DNA of 64,000 bases from positions 138,877 through 202,876 of the forward strand of contig JBGTSJ010000013.1 in NCBI GenBank assembly GCA_041940305.1, in the 5' to 3' direction. Shown piece by piece: positions 18,241-22,472 of the stretch. Each line of letters opens with the position of its first letter. Position 1 is the first letter of the stretch. The position numbers were made by a program, and so were the translations under genes. This DNA is from JBGTSJ01 sp041940305. Its GTDB lineage: Bacteria > Planctomycetota > Planctomycetia > Planctomycetales > Planctomycetaceae. The notes beneath the pieces are model-generated. The model saw only the letters and a program-made list of their open reading frames with translations. It had not been told where the DNA came from and made no database searches.

Positions 18241-18312
18241 AGGCCTGTAGCTCAACGGTCAGAGCCGGCTCCTTATAAGGGCCCGACGATGGTTCGACTC
18301 CATCCAGGCCTA
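18241..18312 (+). tRNA. tRNA-Ile(UAU)
   Basis: Acceptor AGGCCTG/CAGGCCT is perfect; D-stem GCTC/GAGC; anticodon stem GGCTC/GGGCC with loop CTTATAA. The UAU anticodon reads AUA directly and is rare in bacteria, which normally use lysidine-modified CAU. Confidence 0.9.
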
Positions 18313-18327
18313 CTGAAGACACGACAC

Positions 18328-18400
18328 GGGATCGAGGTGTTAGCGGCAGCATACCCGGCTCTTAACCGGGTTGGTGACGGTTCGAGTCCGTCCGATCCCA
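18328..18400 (+). tRNA. tRNA-Lys(CUU)
   Basis: Acceptor GGGATCG/CGATCCC, anticodon stem CCCGG/CCGGG with loop CTCTTAA, T-arm GACGG TTCGAGT CCGTC. Position 8 is A rather than U. Confidence 0.9.
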
Positions 18401-18412
18401 CTGAAGAGACAA

Positions 18413-18484
18413 GCACTGGTCATCCAGCGGCGAGGATACCGCACCCGTAATGCGGCAACGTGGGTTCGAGTCCCACCTGGTGCT
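18413..18484 (+). tRNA. tRNA-Thr(CGU), C33
   Basis: Acceptor GCACTGG/CTGGTGC, perfect anticodon stem CCGCA/TGCGG with loop CCCGTAA: position 33 is C, not the otherwise invariant U. T-arm GTGGG TTCGAGT CCCAC; discriminator U. Confidence 0.88.
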
Positions 18485-18522
18485 CTGACGGTTTGATCTT
18501 TGACAACTCGGTTCGTCATTCA

Positions 18523-18593
18523 GCGCCCATGATGTAGCGGTAGCGTGCTGCTCTGCCAGGGCAGATGTGCGGGTTCAACTCCCGCTGGGCGCT
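18523..18593 (+). tRNA. tRNA-Gly(GCC)
   Basis: Acceptor GCGCCCA/TGGGCGC, anticodon stem CTGCT/GGCAG with loop CTGCCAG, T-loop TTCAACT, discriminator U as usual for Gly. Confidence 0.9.
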
Positions 18594-18598
18594 CTGTC

Positions 18599-18617
18599 TC
18601 CGCCTCAAATGGCGGAG
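18599..18617. repeat. Spacer hairpin
   Basis: CTCCGCC TCAAAT GGCGGAG-type hairpin between tRNA-Gly and tRNA-Pro. A similar element is at 20537. It has no T-run, so it is more likely a processing or structural element than a terminator. Confidence 0.6.
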
Positions 18618-18629
18618 CAACCAATGCGG

Positions 18630-18703
18630 CAGCGTGTGGGAAAGTCTGGGAATCCGCGTGCCTCGGGCGCACGAGATCGTCGGTTCAAATCCGACCACGC
18701 TGA
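18630..18703 (+). tRNA. tRNA-Pro(CGG)
   Basis: Acceptor CAGCGTG/CACGCTG, anticodon stem CGTGC/GCACG with loop CTCGGGC, T-arm GTCGG TTCAAAT CCGAC, discriminator A. Confidence 0.9.
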
Positions 18704-18714
18704 TTATGGAGCGA

Positions 18715-18793
18715 CAGAGGACGGAGATCAGAGGCCAGATACGTAGTGACTGCGTCCGGGGGCATCCATCTGTTCTCTGGCCGCTGTCCTCTG
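18715..18793. repeat. Imperfect inverted repeat in tRNA spacer
   Basis: The arm beginning CAGAGGACGGAGATCAGAGG (18715) and ending GGCCAG (18738) is mirrored by CTGGCCGCTGTCCTCTG (18777-18793). It resembles the TCAGT/GTCAG-rich inverted repeats at 20055 and 21966. Confidence 0.6.
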
Positions 18794-18795
18794 AT

Positions 18796-18870
18796 TGCGG
18801 TGGGTCCCGTGCTGGTACGGGAAGGCGACTGTTAATCGCCCCGACGCAGGTTCGATTCCTGCCGCCGCAG
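18796..18870 (+). tRNA. tRNA-Asn(GUU), first copy
   Basis: Acceptor TGCGGTG/CGCCGCA, D-stem TCCC/GGGA, anticodon stem GGCGA/TCGCC with loop CTGTTAA, T-arm GCAGG TTCGATT CCTGC, discriminator G. Position 8 is G. Confidence 0.88.
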
Positions 18871-18882
18871 CTGACAACGAAT

Positions 18883-19016
18883 GGGAGTCATCCGGCTGGA
18901 AGCAAGGCCCGGCCGCCGACCGATGAGGGAGGAAAGAGGTCCGGGCCGCGGTAGAGAGAAACAGCTCGAAAACAGGTGCGGGTCATACCGTTGCGGGTTC
19001 GAGTCCCACGGCTTCC
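18883..19016 (+). pseudogene. tRNA-Ser(CGA)-like unit interrupted by an insertion
   Basis: The ends match the intact Ser(UGA) gene at 19388 (GGGAGTCATCCGG at the left, TTCGAGTCCCACGGCTTCCG at the right) and a CTCGAAA loop is present. Roughly 50 extra bases lie between D-arm and anticodon, containing a GGCCCGG...CCGGGCC hairpin, and the 5' side of the anticodon stem (AACAG) no longer pairs with ACAGG. Unless the insert is spliced out and the stem repaired, it cannot fold as a normal tRNA. Confidence 0.7.
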
Positions 19017-19035
19017 GCCTTCAGTGATTACACAC

Positions 19036-19107
19036 GTGCCCTTGGCCGAGCGGCAAAGGTGCCAGCCTTCCAAGCTGGACAGGCGGGTTCAACTCCCGCA
19101 GGGCACT
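19036..19107 (+). tRNA. tRNA-Gly(UCC)
   Basis: Acceptor GTGCCCT/AGGGCAC, anticodon stem CCAGC/GCTGG with loop CTTCCAA, T-arm GCGGG TTCAACT CCCGC, discriminator U. Confidence 0.9.
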
Positions 19108-19109
19108 TC

Positions 19110-19181
19110 GGGTCGGTAGCTCAGCGGCAGAGCAGGTGCCCGTTAAGCACCAGTGCCTGGGTTCGAGTCCCACCCGTCCCT
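19110..19181 (+). tRNA. tRNA-Asn(GUU), second copy, C33
   Basis: D-stem GCTC/GAGC and anticodon stem GGTGC/GCACC are perfect; loop CCGTTAA has C33. The acceptor GGGTCGG/CCGTCCC has a U-U clash at 4-69 and the T-stem a C-C clash, so it may be degenerating. Only two bases separate it from the previous tRNA. Confidence 0.8.
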
Positions 19182-19187
19182 TCAGAC

Positions 19188-19262
19188 TGCGGGGTAGTTT
19201 CTGCTGGTAGAAATCCGTCGCTTTGAACGACGGGTCCGCAGGTTCGATTCCTGCCCCCGCAA
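19188..19262 (+). tRNA. tRNA-Gln(UUG)
   Basis: Acceptor TGCGGGG/CCCCGCA, anticodon stem CGTCG/CGACG with loop CTTTGAA, T-arm GCAGG TTCGATT CCTGC, discriminator A. Confidence 0.92.
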
Positions 19263-19304
19263 CTCGCGAACCTGAGGCAATGCAGTTCGGTCCTGAAGAC
19301 ACAC

Positions 19305-19378
19305 TGCGGGATAGTTGCTGCTGGCAGTGACACTGGGCTCTGAACCCGGAGGCGCTGGTTCGATTCCAGCTCCCGCAG
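19305..19378 (+). tRNA. tRNA-Gln(CUG)
   Basis: Acceptor TGCGGGA/TCCCGCA, anticodon stem CTGGG/CCCGG with loop CTCTGAA, T-arm GCTGG TTCGATT CCAGC, discriminator G. Confidence 0.92.
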
Positions 19379-19387
19379 CTTGAGAAC

Positions 19388-19473
19388 GGAAGTCATCCGG
19401 CCGGATGAGGAACCTGTCTTGAAAACAGGCGGCGAGTGAACCTCGCTTGTGGGTTCGAGTCCCACGGCTTCCG
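19388..19473 (+). tRNA. tRNA-Ser(UGA)
   Basis: Class II tRNA with a proper long variable arm (GCGAG...CTCGC). Acceptor GGAAGTC/GGCTTCC, anticodon stem CCTGT/ACAGG with loop CTTGAAA, discriminator G. Position 8 is A. Confidence 0.9.
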
Positions 19474-19490
19474 CTGACTGCAGTACGAAT

Positions 19491-19561
19491 GGGCTCATGG
19501 TCCAACAGGAAGACATCGGTCCTGCAAACCGAGGATCCGGGTGCGATTCCCGGTGAGTCCA
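19491..19561 (+). tRNA. tRNA-Ala(UGC), C33
   Basis: Acceptor GGGCTCA/TGAGTCC contains G3-U70, the alanine identity pair. Perfect stem TCGGT/ACCGA carries loop CCTGCAA, so the anticodon is UGC with C33. The T-loop TGCGATT has G at position 55. Confidence 0.85.
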
Positions 19562-19572
19562 CTTTTCCAACT

Positions 19573-19644
19573 GATCCCGTGGTCCAGCGGCGACGACTTC
19601 TGGCCTACACCCAGACAACGATGGTTCGAGTCCATCCGGGATCA
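19573..19644 (+). tRNA. tRNA-Val(UAC), C33
   Basis: Acceptor GATCCCG/CGGGATC, anticodon stem TCTGG/CCAGA with loop CCTACAC (C33), T-arm GATGG TTCGAGT CCATC. It shares acceptor and T-arm with Val(GAC) at 20656. Confidence 0.88.
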
Positions 19645-19654
19645 CTTGTAGCGA

Positions 19655-19728
19655 GTCCAGGTACGCCAACTGGCTGAGCGGTTCGGCTTAAACCCGCGCG
19701 ATTGCGGGTTCGACTCCCGCCCTGGACA
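19655..19728 (+). tRNA. tRNA-Leu(UAA) without long variable arm
   Basis: Acceptor GTCCAGG/CCTGGAC, loop CTTAAAC and T-arm GCGGG TTCGACT CCCGC. Only about five bases separate anticodon stem and T-stem, whereas leucine tRNAs normally have a long variable arm. The anticodon stem has just three clean pairs. Confidence 0.78.
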
Positions 19729-19774
19729 TGAGCGTTCAAGTCGAGAGGAGGTTGTTCGAAGAAACAGACGCCCT

Positions 19775-19793
19775 GCCGGAGGCACAATCCGGC
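19775..19793. repeat. Spacer hairpin
   Basis: GCCGGA and TCCGGC flank a 7-base loop in the spacer before tRNA-Asp. Confidence 0.5.
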
Positions 19794-19800
19794 CATGCCG

Positions 19801-19875
19801 GTCCTCGTGGAGCAGTCCGGAGTGCTCGCCACCCTGTCACGGTGGAGATCAGGGGTTCAAATCCCCTCGGGGACG
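19801..19875 (+). tRNA. tRNA-Asp(GUC)
   Basis: Acceptor GTCCTCG/CGGGGAC, D-stem GAGC/GCTC, anticodon stem CCACC/GGTGG with loop CTGTCAC, T-arm AGGGG TTCAAAT CCCCT, discriminator G as typical for Asp. Confidence 0.9.
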
Positions 19876-19882
19876 CTTTGAT

Positions 19883-19957
19883 GACGCGGTACGCAATCTG
19901 GCAAAGCGGCGAAGCTCAAACCTTCGTGGTCTGTGGGTTCGACTCCCACCCGCGTCA
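19883..19957 (+). tRNA. tRNA-Leu(CAA) without long variable arm
   Basis: Acceptor GACGCGG/CCGCGTC, anticodon stem CGAAG/CTTCG with loop CTCAAAC, T-arm GTGGG TTCGACT CCCAC. The variable region is only TGGTCT. Confidence 0.85.
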
Positions 19958-19968
19958 GTACGACGCAC

Positions 19969-20050
19969 GCGTCGGCTGGGCATTGGCGAGCCCAAGTGGC
20001 TGTAACCCACCCGCTTTCAGGCTGTGGCGGTTCAACTCCGTCCCGACGCA
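19969..20050 (+). tRNA. tRNA-Tyr(GUA)
   Basis: Class II: acceptor GCGTCGG/CCGACGC, D-stem TGGGC/GCCCA, loop CTGTAAC, long variable region, T-loop TTCAACT, discriminator A. Position 8 is C. Confidence 0.85.
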
Positions 20051-20054
20051 CTGG

Positions 20055-20127
20055 AAGGCTTTCAGCCGTCAGGTTTCAGCGATCAGCAAACGTTCCTTCC
20101 TGACCGCTGAAGGCTGAATGCTGATAG
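20055..20127. repeat. Imperfect inverted repeat in tRNA spacer
   Basis: TTCAGCCGTCAGGTTTCAGC on the left is partly mirrored by TGACCGCTGAAGGCTGA from 20101. Same style as the elements at 18715 and 21966. Confidence 0.55.
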
Positions 20128-20135
20128 CTCTAATC

Positions 20136-20208
20136 GGCCCGTTCTTCTAGCGGTTCAGGATGCTGGCCCCTCAAGCCGGCAACGCGGGTTCGAATCCCGC
20201 ACGGGTCA
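20136..20208 (+). tRNA. tRNA-Glu(CUC), C33
   Basis: Acceptor GGCCCGT/ACGGGTC, anticodon stem CTGGC/GCCGG with loop CCCTCAA (C33), T-arm GCGGG TTCGAAT CCCGC. Confidence 0.86.
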
Positions 20209-20217
20209 CTGATTTAC

Positions 20218-20301
20218 GGCCAAGTGGTGCAACTGGCAGACACGCGGCGCTCAGAACGCCGTGCCCGCAAGGGCTTGGGAGTTCGACTCTCCCCTTGGTC
20301 A
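20218..20301 (+). tRNA. tRNA-Leu(CAG), class II
   Basis: Acceptor GGCCAAG/CTTGGTC, anticodon stem CGGCG/CGCCG with loop CTCAGAA, a proper long variable arm (GCCC...GGGC), T-arm GGGAG TTCGACT CTCCC. The only Leu gene of the array with the normal long arm. Confidence 0.9.
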
Positions 20302-20341
20302 CTCCGATTCTGATCCGACGCTTTGAATCACAAATCTCCTT

Positions 20342-20378
20342 AGGGGCGGGTCCGAGCGATAGCTCGAACAATCCGCCC
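20342..20378. repeat. Nested hairpin in spacer
   Basis: An outer GGGCGG/CCGCCC stem encloses CGAGC GATA GCTCG. There is no T-arm, so it is not a tRNA. Confidence 0.5.
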
Positions 20379-20385
20379 GTGGCGG

Positions 20386-20454
20386 TGCAGGTGGGCAGGC
20401 GCCCGACTGGCTCTCATAAGGCCGGTTCGCCCGGATCGTTACCGGGACCTGCAA
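20386..20454 (+). tRNA. tRNA(CAU), first copy, minimal D-loop
   Basis: Acceptor TGCAGGT/ACCTGCA, D-arm GGGC AGGC GCCC with a 4-base loop and no U8, stem TGGCT/GGCCG with loop CTCATAA, T-stem CCCGG/CCGGG with non-canonical loop ATCGTTA. Could be Met or a lysidine-type Ile tRNA. Confidence 0.7.
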
Positions 20455-20466
20455 TCGAAGACACAA

Positions 20467-20535
20467 CGCCGGTGGGCCAGAGCCCAGCGGAGCCTCATAC
20501 GCTCCGACCGCCAGGTGCGACACCTGGACCGGCCA
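20467..20535 (+). tRNA. tRNA(CAU), second copy, minimal D-loop
   Basis: Acceptor CGCCGGT/ACCGGCC leaves C1-C72 unpaired, somewhat like initiator tRNA, but the anticodon stem GGAGC/GCTCC lacks the initiator GGG/CCC. D-arm GGGC CAGA GCCC has a 4-base loop. Anticodon loop CTCATAC; T-arm CCAGG TGCGACA CCTGG with G55. Confidence 0.7.
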
Positions 20536-20536
20536 T

Positions 20537-20554
20537 TTCCGCCTTTTGGCGGAA
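20537..20554. repeat. Spacer hairpin
   Basis: Perfect 7-bp hairpin TTCCGCC TTTT GGCGGAA two bases after the second CAU tRNA. Confidence 0.65.
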
Positions 20555-20569
20555 TGCCGAAAAACGCAC

Positions 20570-20647
20570 GGCCGAGTACGCAAACCCCGGCAAAGCGGCC
20601 AGGTCGAGAGCTTGGTGAATTTGTGGGTTCGACTCCCACCTCGGTCA
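20570..20647 (+). tRNA. tRNA-Leu(GAG), C33, without long variable arm
   Basis: Acceptor GGCCGAG/CTCGGTC, anticodon stem CCAGG/CTTGG with loop TCGAGAG (C33), variable region only 7 bases, T-arm GTGGG TTCGACT CCCAC. Confidence 0.82.
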
Positions 20648-20655
20648 CTGACAAG

Positions 20656-20727
20656 GATCCCGTGGTCCAACGGCGACGATGCCTGCGTGACATGCAGGAG
20701 ACGATGGTTCAACTCCATCCGGGATCA
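20656..20727 (+). tRNA. tRNA-Val(GAC)
   Basis: Acceptor GATCCCG/CGGGATC, anticodon stem CCTGC/GCAGG with loop GTGACAT, T-arm GATGG TTCAACT CCATC. Confidence 0.9.
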
Positions 20728-20733
20728 ATCACT

Positions 20734-20805
20734 GGTCTGTAGGTGTTTCAGGCGGCACACCGCCGTGGTAAGGCGGAAGACCGGGTTCAACTCCCGGACG
20801 GACCT
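20734..20805 (+). tRNA. tRNA-Thr(GGU)
   Basis: Acceptor GGTCTGT/ACGGACC, anticodon stem CCGCC/GGCGG with loop GTGGTAA, T-arm CCGGG TTCAACT CCCGG, discriminator U. Position 8 is A. Confidence 0.88.
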
Positions 20806-20814
20806 CTCAAACAC

Positions 20815-20902
20815 GGGCTCATAGTCCAAGGGGACGACACCGCTATGGCATGGCGGCCACTTTGACCGGGAAAAAGGGCGGGTTCGATTCCCGGTGAGTC
20901 CA
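20815..20902 (+). tRNA. tRNA-Ala(GGC) with extra bases before the T-arm
   Basis: Acceptor GGGCTCA/TGAGTCC with G3-U70, anticodon stem CCGCT/GGCGG with loop ATGGCAT. About 16 surplus bases (including CCGGGAAAAAGGGCGGG) lie between anticodon stem and T-loop; CCGGG would be the natural partner of the CCCGG T-stem strand, which puts the surplus inside the T-arm. Confidence 0.75.
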
Positions 20903-20909
20903 GTCATAC

Positions 20910-20994
20910 GGAAGGTAGCCGGATATGGTTGGCCGGGCCGCTCTGCTAAGGCGGTTCTCTACCCGAGATGAGGGTTCGAATCCCTTGCCTTCCG
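20910..20994 (+). tRNA. tRNA-Ser(GCU)
   Basis: Acceptor GGAAGGT/GCCTTCC, anticodon stem CCGCT/GGCGG with loop CTGCTAA, long variable arm TCTC TACCC GAGA, discriminator G. Confidence 0.88.
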
Positions 20995-21008
20995 CTCGAT
21001 GACGAACC

Positions 21009-21080
21009 GCCCTGATGGTGAAACGGAGATCATCCCCCGCTTCTAACGGGGTGTTCCGGGTTCGACTCCTGGTCGGGGCA
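21009..21080 (+). tRNA. tRNA-Arg(UCU)
   Basis: Acceptor GCCCTGA/TCGGGGC, D-stem GTGA/TCAT, anticodon stem CCCCG/CGGGG with loop CTTCTAA, T-arm CCGGG TTCGACT CCTGG. Confidence 0.9.
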
Positions 21081-21092
21081 ATACGGAGCAAC

Positions 21093-21180
21093 GGAAGGGC
21101 TACCCGAATGGCGACGGGAACCGGTTGGAAGCCGGTCGAGCACGAGCAGTGTCTTGCGGGTTCGACTCCCGCTCCTTCCG
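21093..21180 (+). tRNA. tRNA-Ser(GGA)
   Basis: Acceptor GGAAGGG/TCCTTCC, anticodon stem ACCGG/CCGGT with loop TTGGAAG, long variable arm, T-arm GCGGG TTCGACT CCCGC, discriminator G. Confidence 0.9.
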
Positions 21181-21181
21181 C

Positions 21182-21269
21182 TCTCGGATAGTGAAACGGA
21201 AATCACGTTCCGGTCCTAACGGGCTGTATCGCGCCTTTTTGAGGCCGGGTTCGACTCCTGGTCCGAGAA
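21182..21269 (+). tRNA. tRNA-Arg(CCU) with extra variable hairpin
   Basis: Acceptor TCTCGGA/TCCGAGA, D-stem GTGA/TCAC, loop GTCCTAA, T-arm CCGGG TTCGACT CCTGG. The variable region has about 20 bases with a GCCTTTTTGAGGC hairpin, although Arg tRNAs are normally class I. Confidence 0.8.
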
Positions 21270-21275
21270 TGACAT

Positions 21276-21349
21276 GGTGTCCGTGGTGTAGTGGTCCTGC
21301 ACATCGGTCAGTGAATCCGAAGGTGACGGTTCAATCCCGTTCGGACACC
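21276..21349 (+). tRNA. tRNA-His(GUG), A33
   Basis: Acceptor GTGTCCG/CGGACAC preceded by G-1 opposite C73, the histidine identity pair. Stem TCGGT/TCCGA with a U-U clash at 31-39; loop CAGTGAA has A33. T-arm GACGG TTCAATC CCGTT. Confidence 0.85.
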
Positions 21350-21367
21350 CTTGATTGGAGAGTTCCC

Positions 21368-21964
21368 ATGGTCACTGCAGTCCTCCAGCGCCCGACGCTC
21401 GTGCTCAATCGCAACTGGCAGCCGGTTGGCGTCAACACCGTCGCCCGGTCGCTGGTGAAGGTCTGGAACGAGACCGCACGGATCGTCGATGCGATCGACT
21501 TCCGGCAGTACACCTGGGACGACTGGACCAGGCTGCAGCCGGAGAGCGATGAAGCCGTCATCCACACCCGCACGCAGCGGCTGCGGGTGCCGGAGGTCAT
21601 CGTTCTCACGAACTACGATCGGCTGCCGTCGAATGCGGTGACATTCAGCCGGCGAAACATCTTCAAGCGCGACCGGTACACCTGCCAATACTGCGGGCGG
21701 CAACCGGGGAGCGAGGAGTTGACCGTCGACCATGTGCAGCCACGTGCGCAAGGAGGCACGTCCACGTGGGACAACTGCGTGCTGGCGTGCATCGACTGCA
21801 ACGCGCGGAAGGCAGACCGGACTCCGGAGCAGGCGCGCATGCCCCTGCGGCGGAAGCCGGTGCGCCCGCACTGGAAGCCGCTGTACGCCGCGCACGGACA
21901 CCGGATCGACAGCTGGTCCAAGTTCGTGAGCGAAGCGTACTGGACGGTGGAACTGGATGAGTAA
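21368..21964 (+). CDS. HNH endonuclease inside the tRNA array
   Basis: A 198-residue protein. The C-terminal half is an HNH domain with two zinc-binding pairs (C106-x2-C109 and C141-x2-C144), the catalytic DH at 121-122 and N136. The N-terminal half (LVLNRNWQPVGVNTVARSLV) is a conserved extension seen in a stand-alone family of HNH proteins. It begins 18 bases after tRNA-His and is on the same strand as all tRNAs, so it may be expressed from the array transcript. Possible roles are homing or spread of the array, or nucleic-acid cleavage in defence; the sequence does not tell. An inverted repeat follows its stop. Confidence 0.85.
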   Translation: MVTAVLQRPTLVLNRNWQPVGVNTVARSLVKVWNETARIVDAIDFRQYTWDDWTRLQPESDEAVIHTRTQRLRVPEVIVLTNYDRLPSNAVTFSRRNIFKRDRYTCQYCGRQPGSEELTVDHVQPRAQGGTSTWDNCVLACIDCNARKADRTPEQARMPLRRKPVRPHWKPLYAAHGHRIDSWSKFVSEAYWTVELDE

Positions 21965-21965
21965 T

Positions 21966-22043
21966 CAGTTGTCAGTTTTCGGTTGTCAGTGATCAGTGTG
22001 AGGCTTGTCCTTGCTGTGAACTGACAACTGCTAACTGACAACT
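21966..22043. repeat. Long inverted repeat after the HNH gene
   Basis: AGTTGTCAGTTTTCGGTTGT (continuing to 21990) pairs with the strand around 22020-22043 (ACTGACAACTGCTAACTGAC and onward) with about three mismatches over 24 bases. Each arm itself contains a direct repeat of GTTGTCAGT. Confidence 0.8.
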
Positions 22044-22049
22044 CTTCAC

Positions 22050-22119
22050 ACGAGTGTGCTCCTGGGAGAGCAGTCAGCCTCCAAAACTGACGCATGGGGT
22101 TCAAATCCTCACACTCGTG
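22050..22119 (+). tRNA. tRNA-Trp(CCA)
   Basis: Acceptor ACGAGTG/CACTCGT, stem TCAGC/ACTGA with a C31-A39 clash, loop CTCCAAA, T-arm TGGGG TTCAAAT CCTCA, discriminator G. Confidence 0.82.
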
Positions 22120-22127
22120 CTGCACGT

Positions 22128-22201
22128 GCCGACGTGGCTCGACTGAGAAAGGCATCCGCCTTGTAAGCGGACCCATGCTGGTGCGAATCCAGTCGTCGGC
22201 C
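22128..22201 (+). tRNA. tRNA-Thr(UGU)
   Basis: Acceptor GCCGACG/CGTCGGC, anticodon stem TCCGC/GCGGA with loop CTTGTAA, T-arm GCTGG TGCGAAT CCAGT with G55, discriminator C. Confidence 0.87.
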
Positions 22202-22211
22202 CTGATTGATT

Positions 22212-22310
22212 GTCCCGATGGTTTAGCGGATTGCATTGGACTCTCCGAAGCGACCAACCGGCTTGCGCCGGTCGGTGCCCGGGCCCTTGGTTCGAGTCCA
22301 GGTCGGGATA
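22212..22310 (+). tRNA. tRNA-like unit, possibly Arg(CCG), with inserted hairpins
   Basis: Acceptor GTCCCGA/TCGGGAT and T-arm CTTGG TTCGAGT CCAGG are good. The middle contains CTCCGAA, which would give anticodon CCG, but no partner for the preceding GGACT follows; instead come ACCGGC TTGC GCCGGT and GC-rich bases, making the unit 99 bases long. An alternative fold pairs TTGG with CCAA around a large loop. Identity and function are uncertain. Confidence 0.5.
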
Positions 22311-22313
22311 CTC

Positions 22314-22384
22314 GCCCTGCGGGTGTGATGGTCGCATGACGGTCTTCGAAGCCGTCGGACGGGGTTCGACTCCTCGGCGGGGTA
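22314..22384 (+). tRNA. tRNA-Arg(UCG)
   Basis: Acceptor GCCCTGC/GCGGGGT, anticodon stem ACGGT/GCCGT with loop CTTCGAA, T-arm CGGGG TTCGACT CCTCG. Position 8 is G. Confidence 0.86.
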
Positions 22385-22394
22385 TTCACAATCT

Positions 22395-22466
22395 GTTTCC
22401 GGAGTGTGCCGGATCGCACGCGAGCCCGCGAAGCTCGTAGACCAGGTTCGATTCCTGGCGGGAACA
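22395..22466 (+). tRNA. tRNA-Arg(GCG), C33
   Basis: Acceptor GTTTCCG/CGGGAAC, anticodon stem CGAGC/GCTCG with loop CCGCGAA: anticodon GCG with C33. Bacteria nearly always use ACG (inosine) here. T-arm CCAGG TTCGATT CCTGG. Confidence 0.85.
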
Positions 22467-22472
22467 CTCAAC

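Noticed and set aside
19491..19561. Reading this tRNA as Cys(GCA)
   Set aside because: The perfect 5-bp stem fixes the loop as CCTGCAA, and G3-U70 marks alanine. Calling it Cys would need a 9-base loop. A better Cys tRNA with U73 is at 22473.
20302..20385. A further tRNA in this spacer
   Set aside because: There are nested hairpins but no T-loop or anticodon arm.
20467..20535. Initiator tRNA-fMet
   Set aside because: C1-C72 is unpaired as in initiators, but the anticodon stem lacks the three G-C pairs typical of initiators, so only tRNA(CAU) is claimed.
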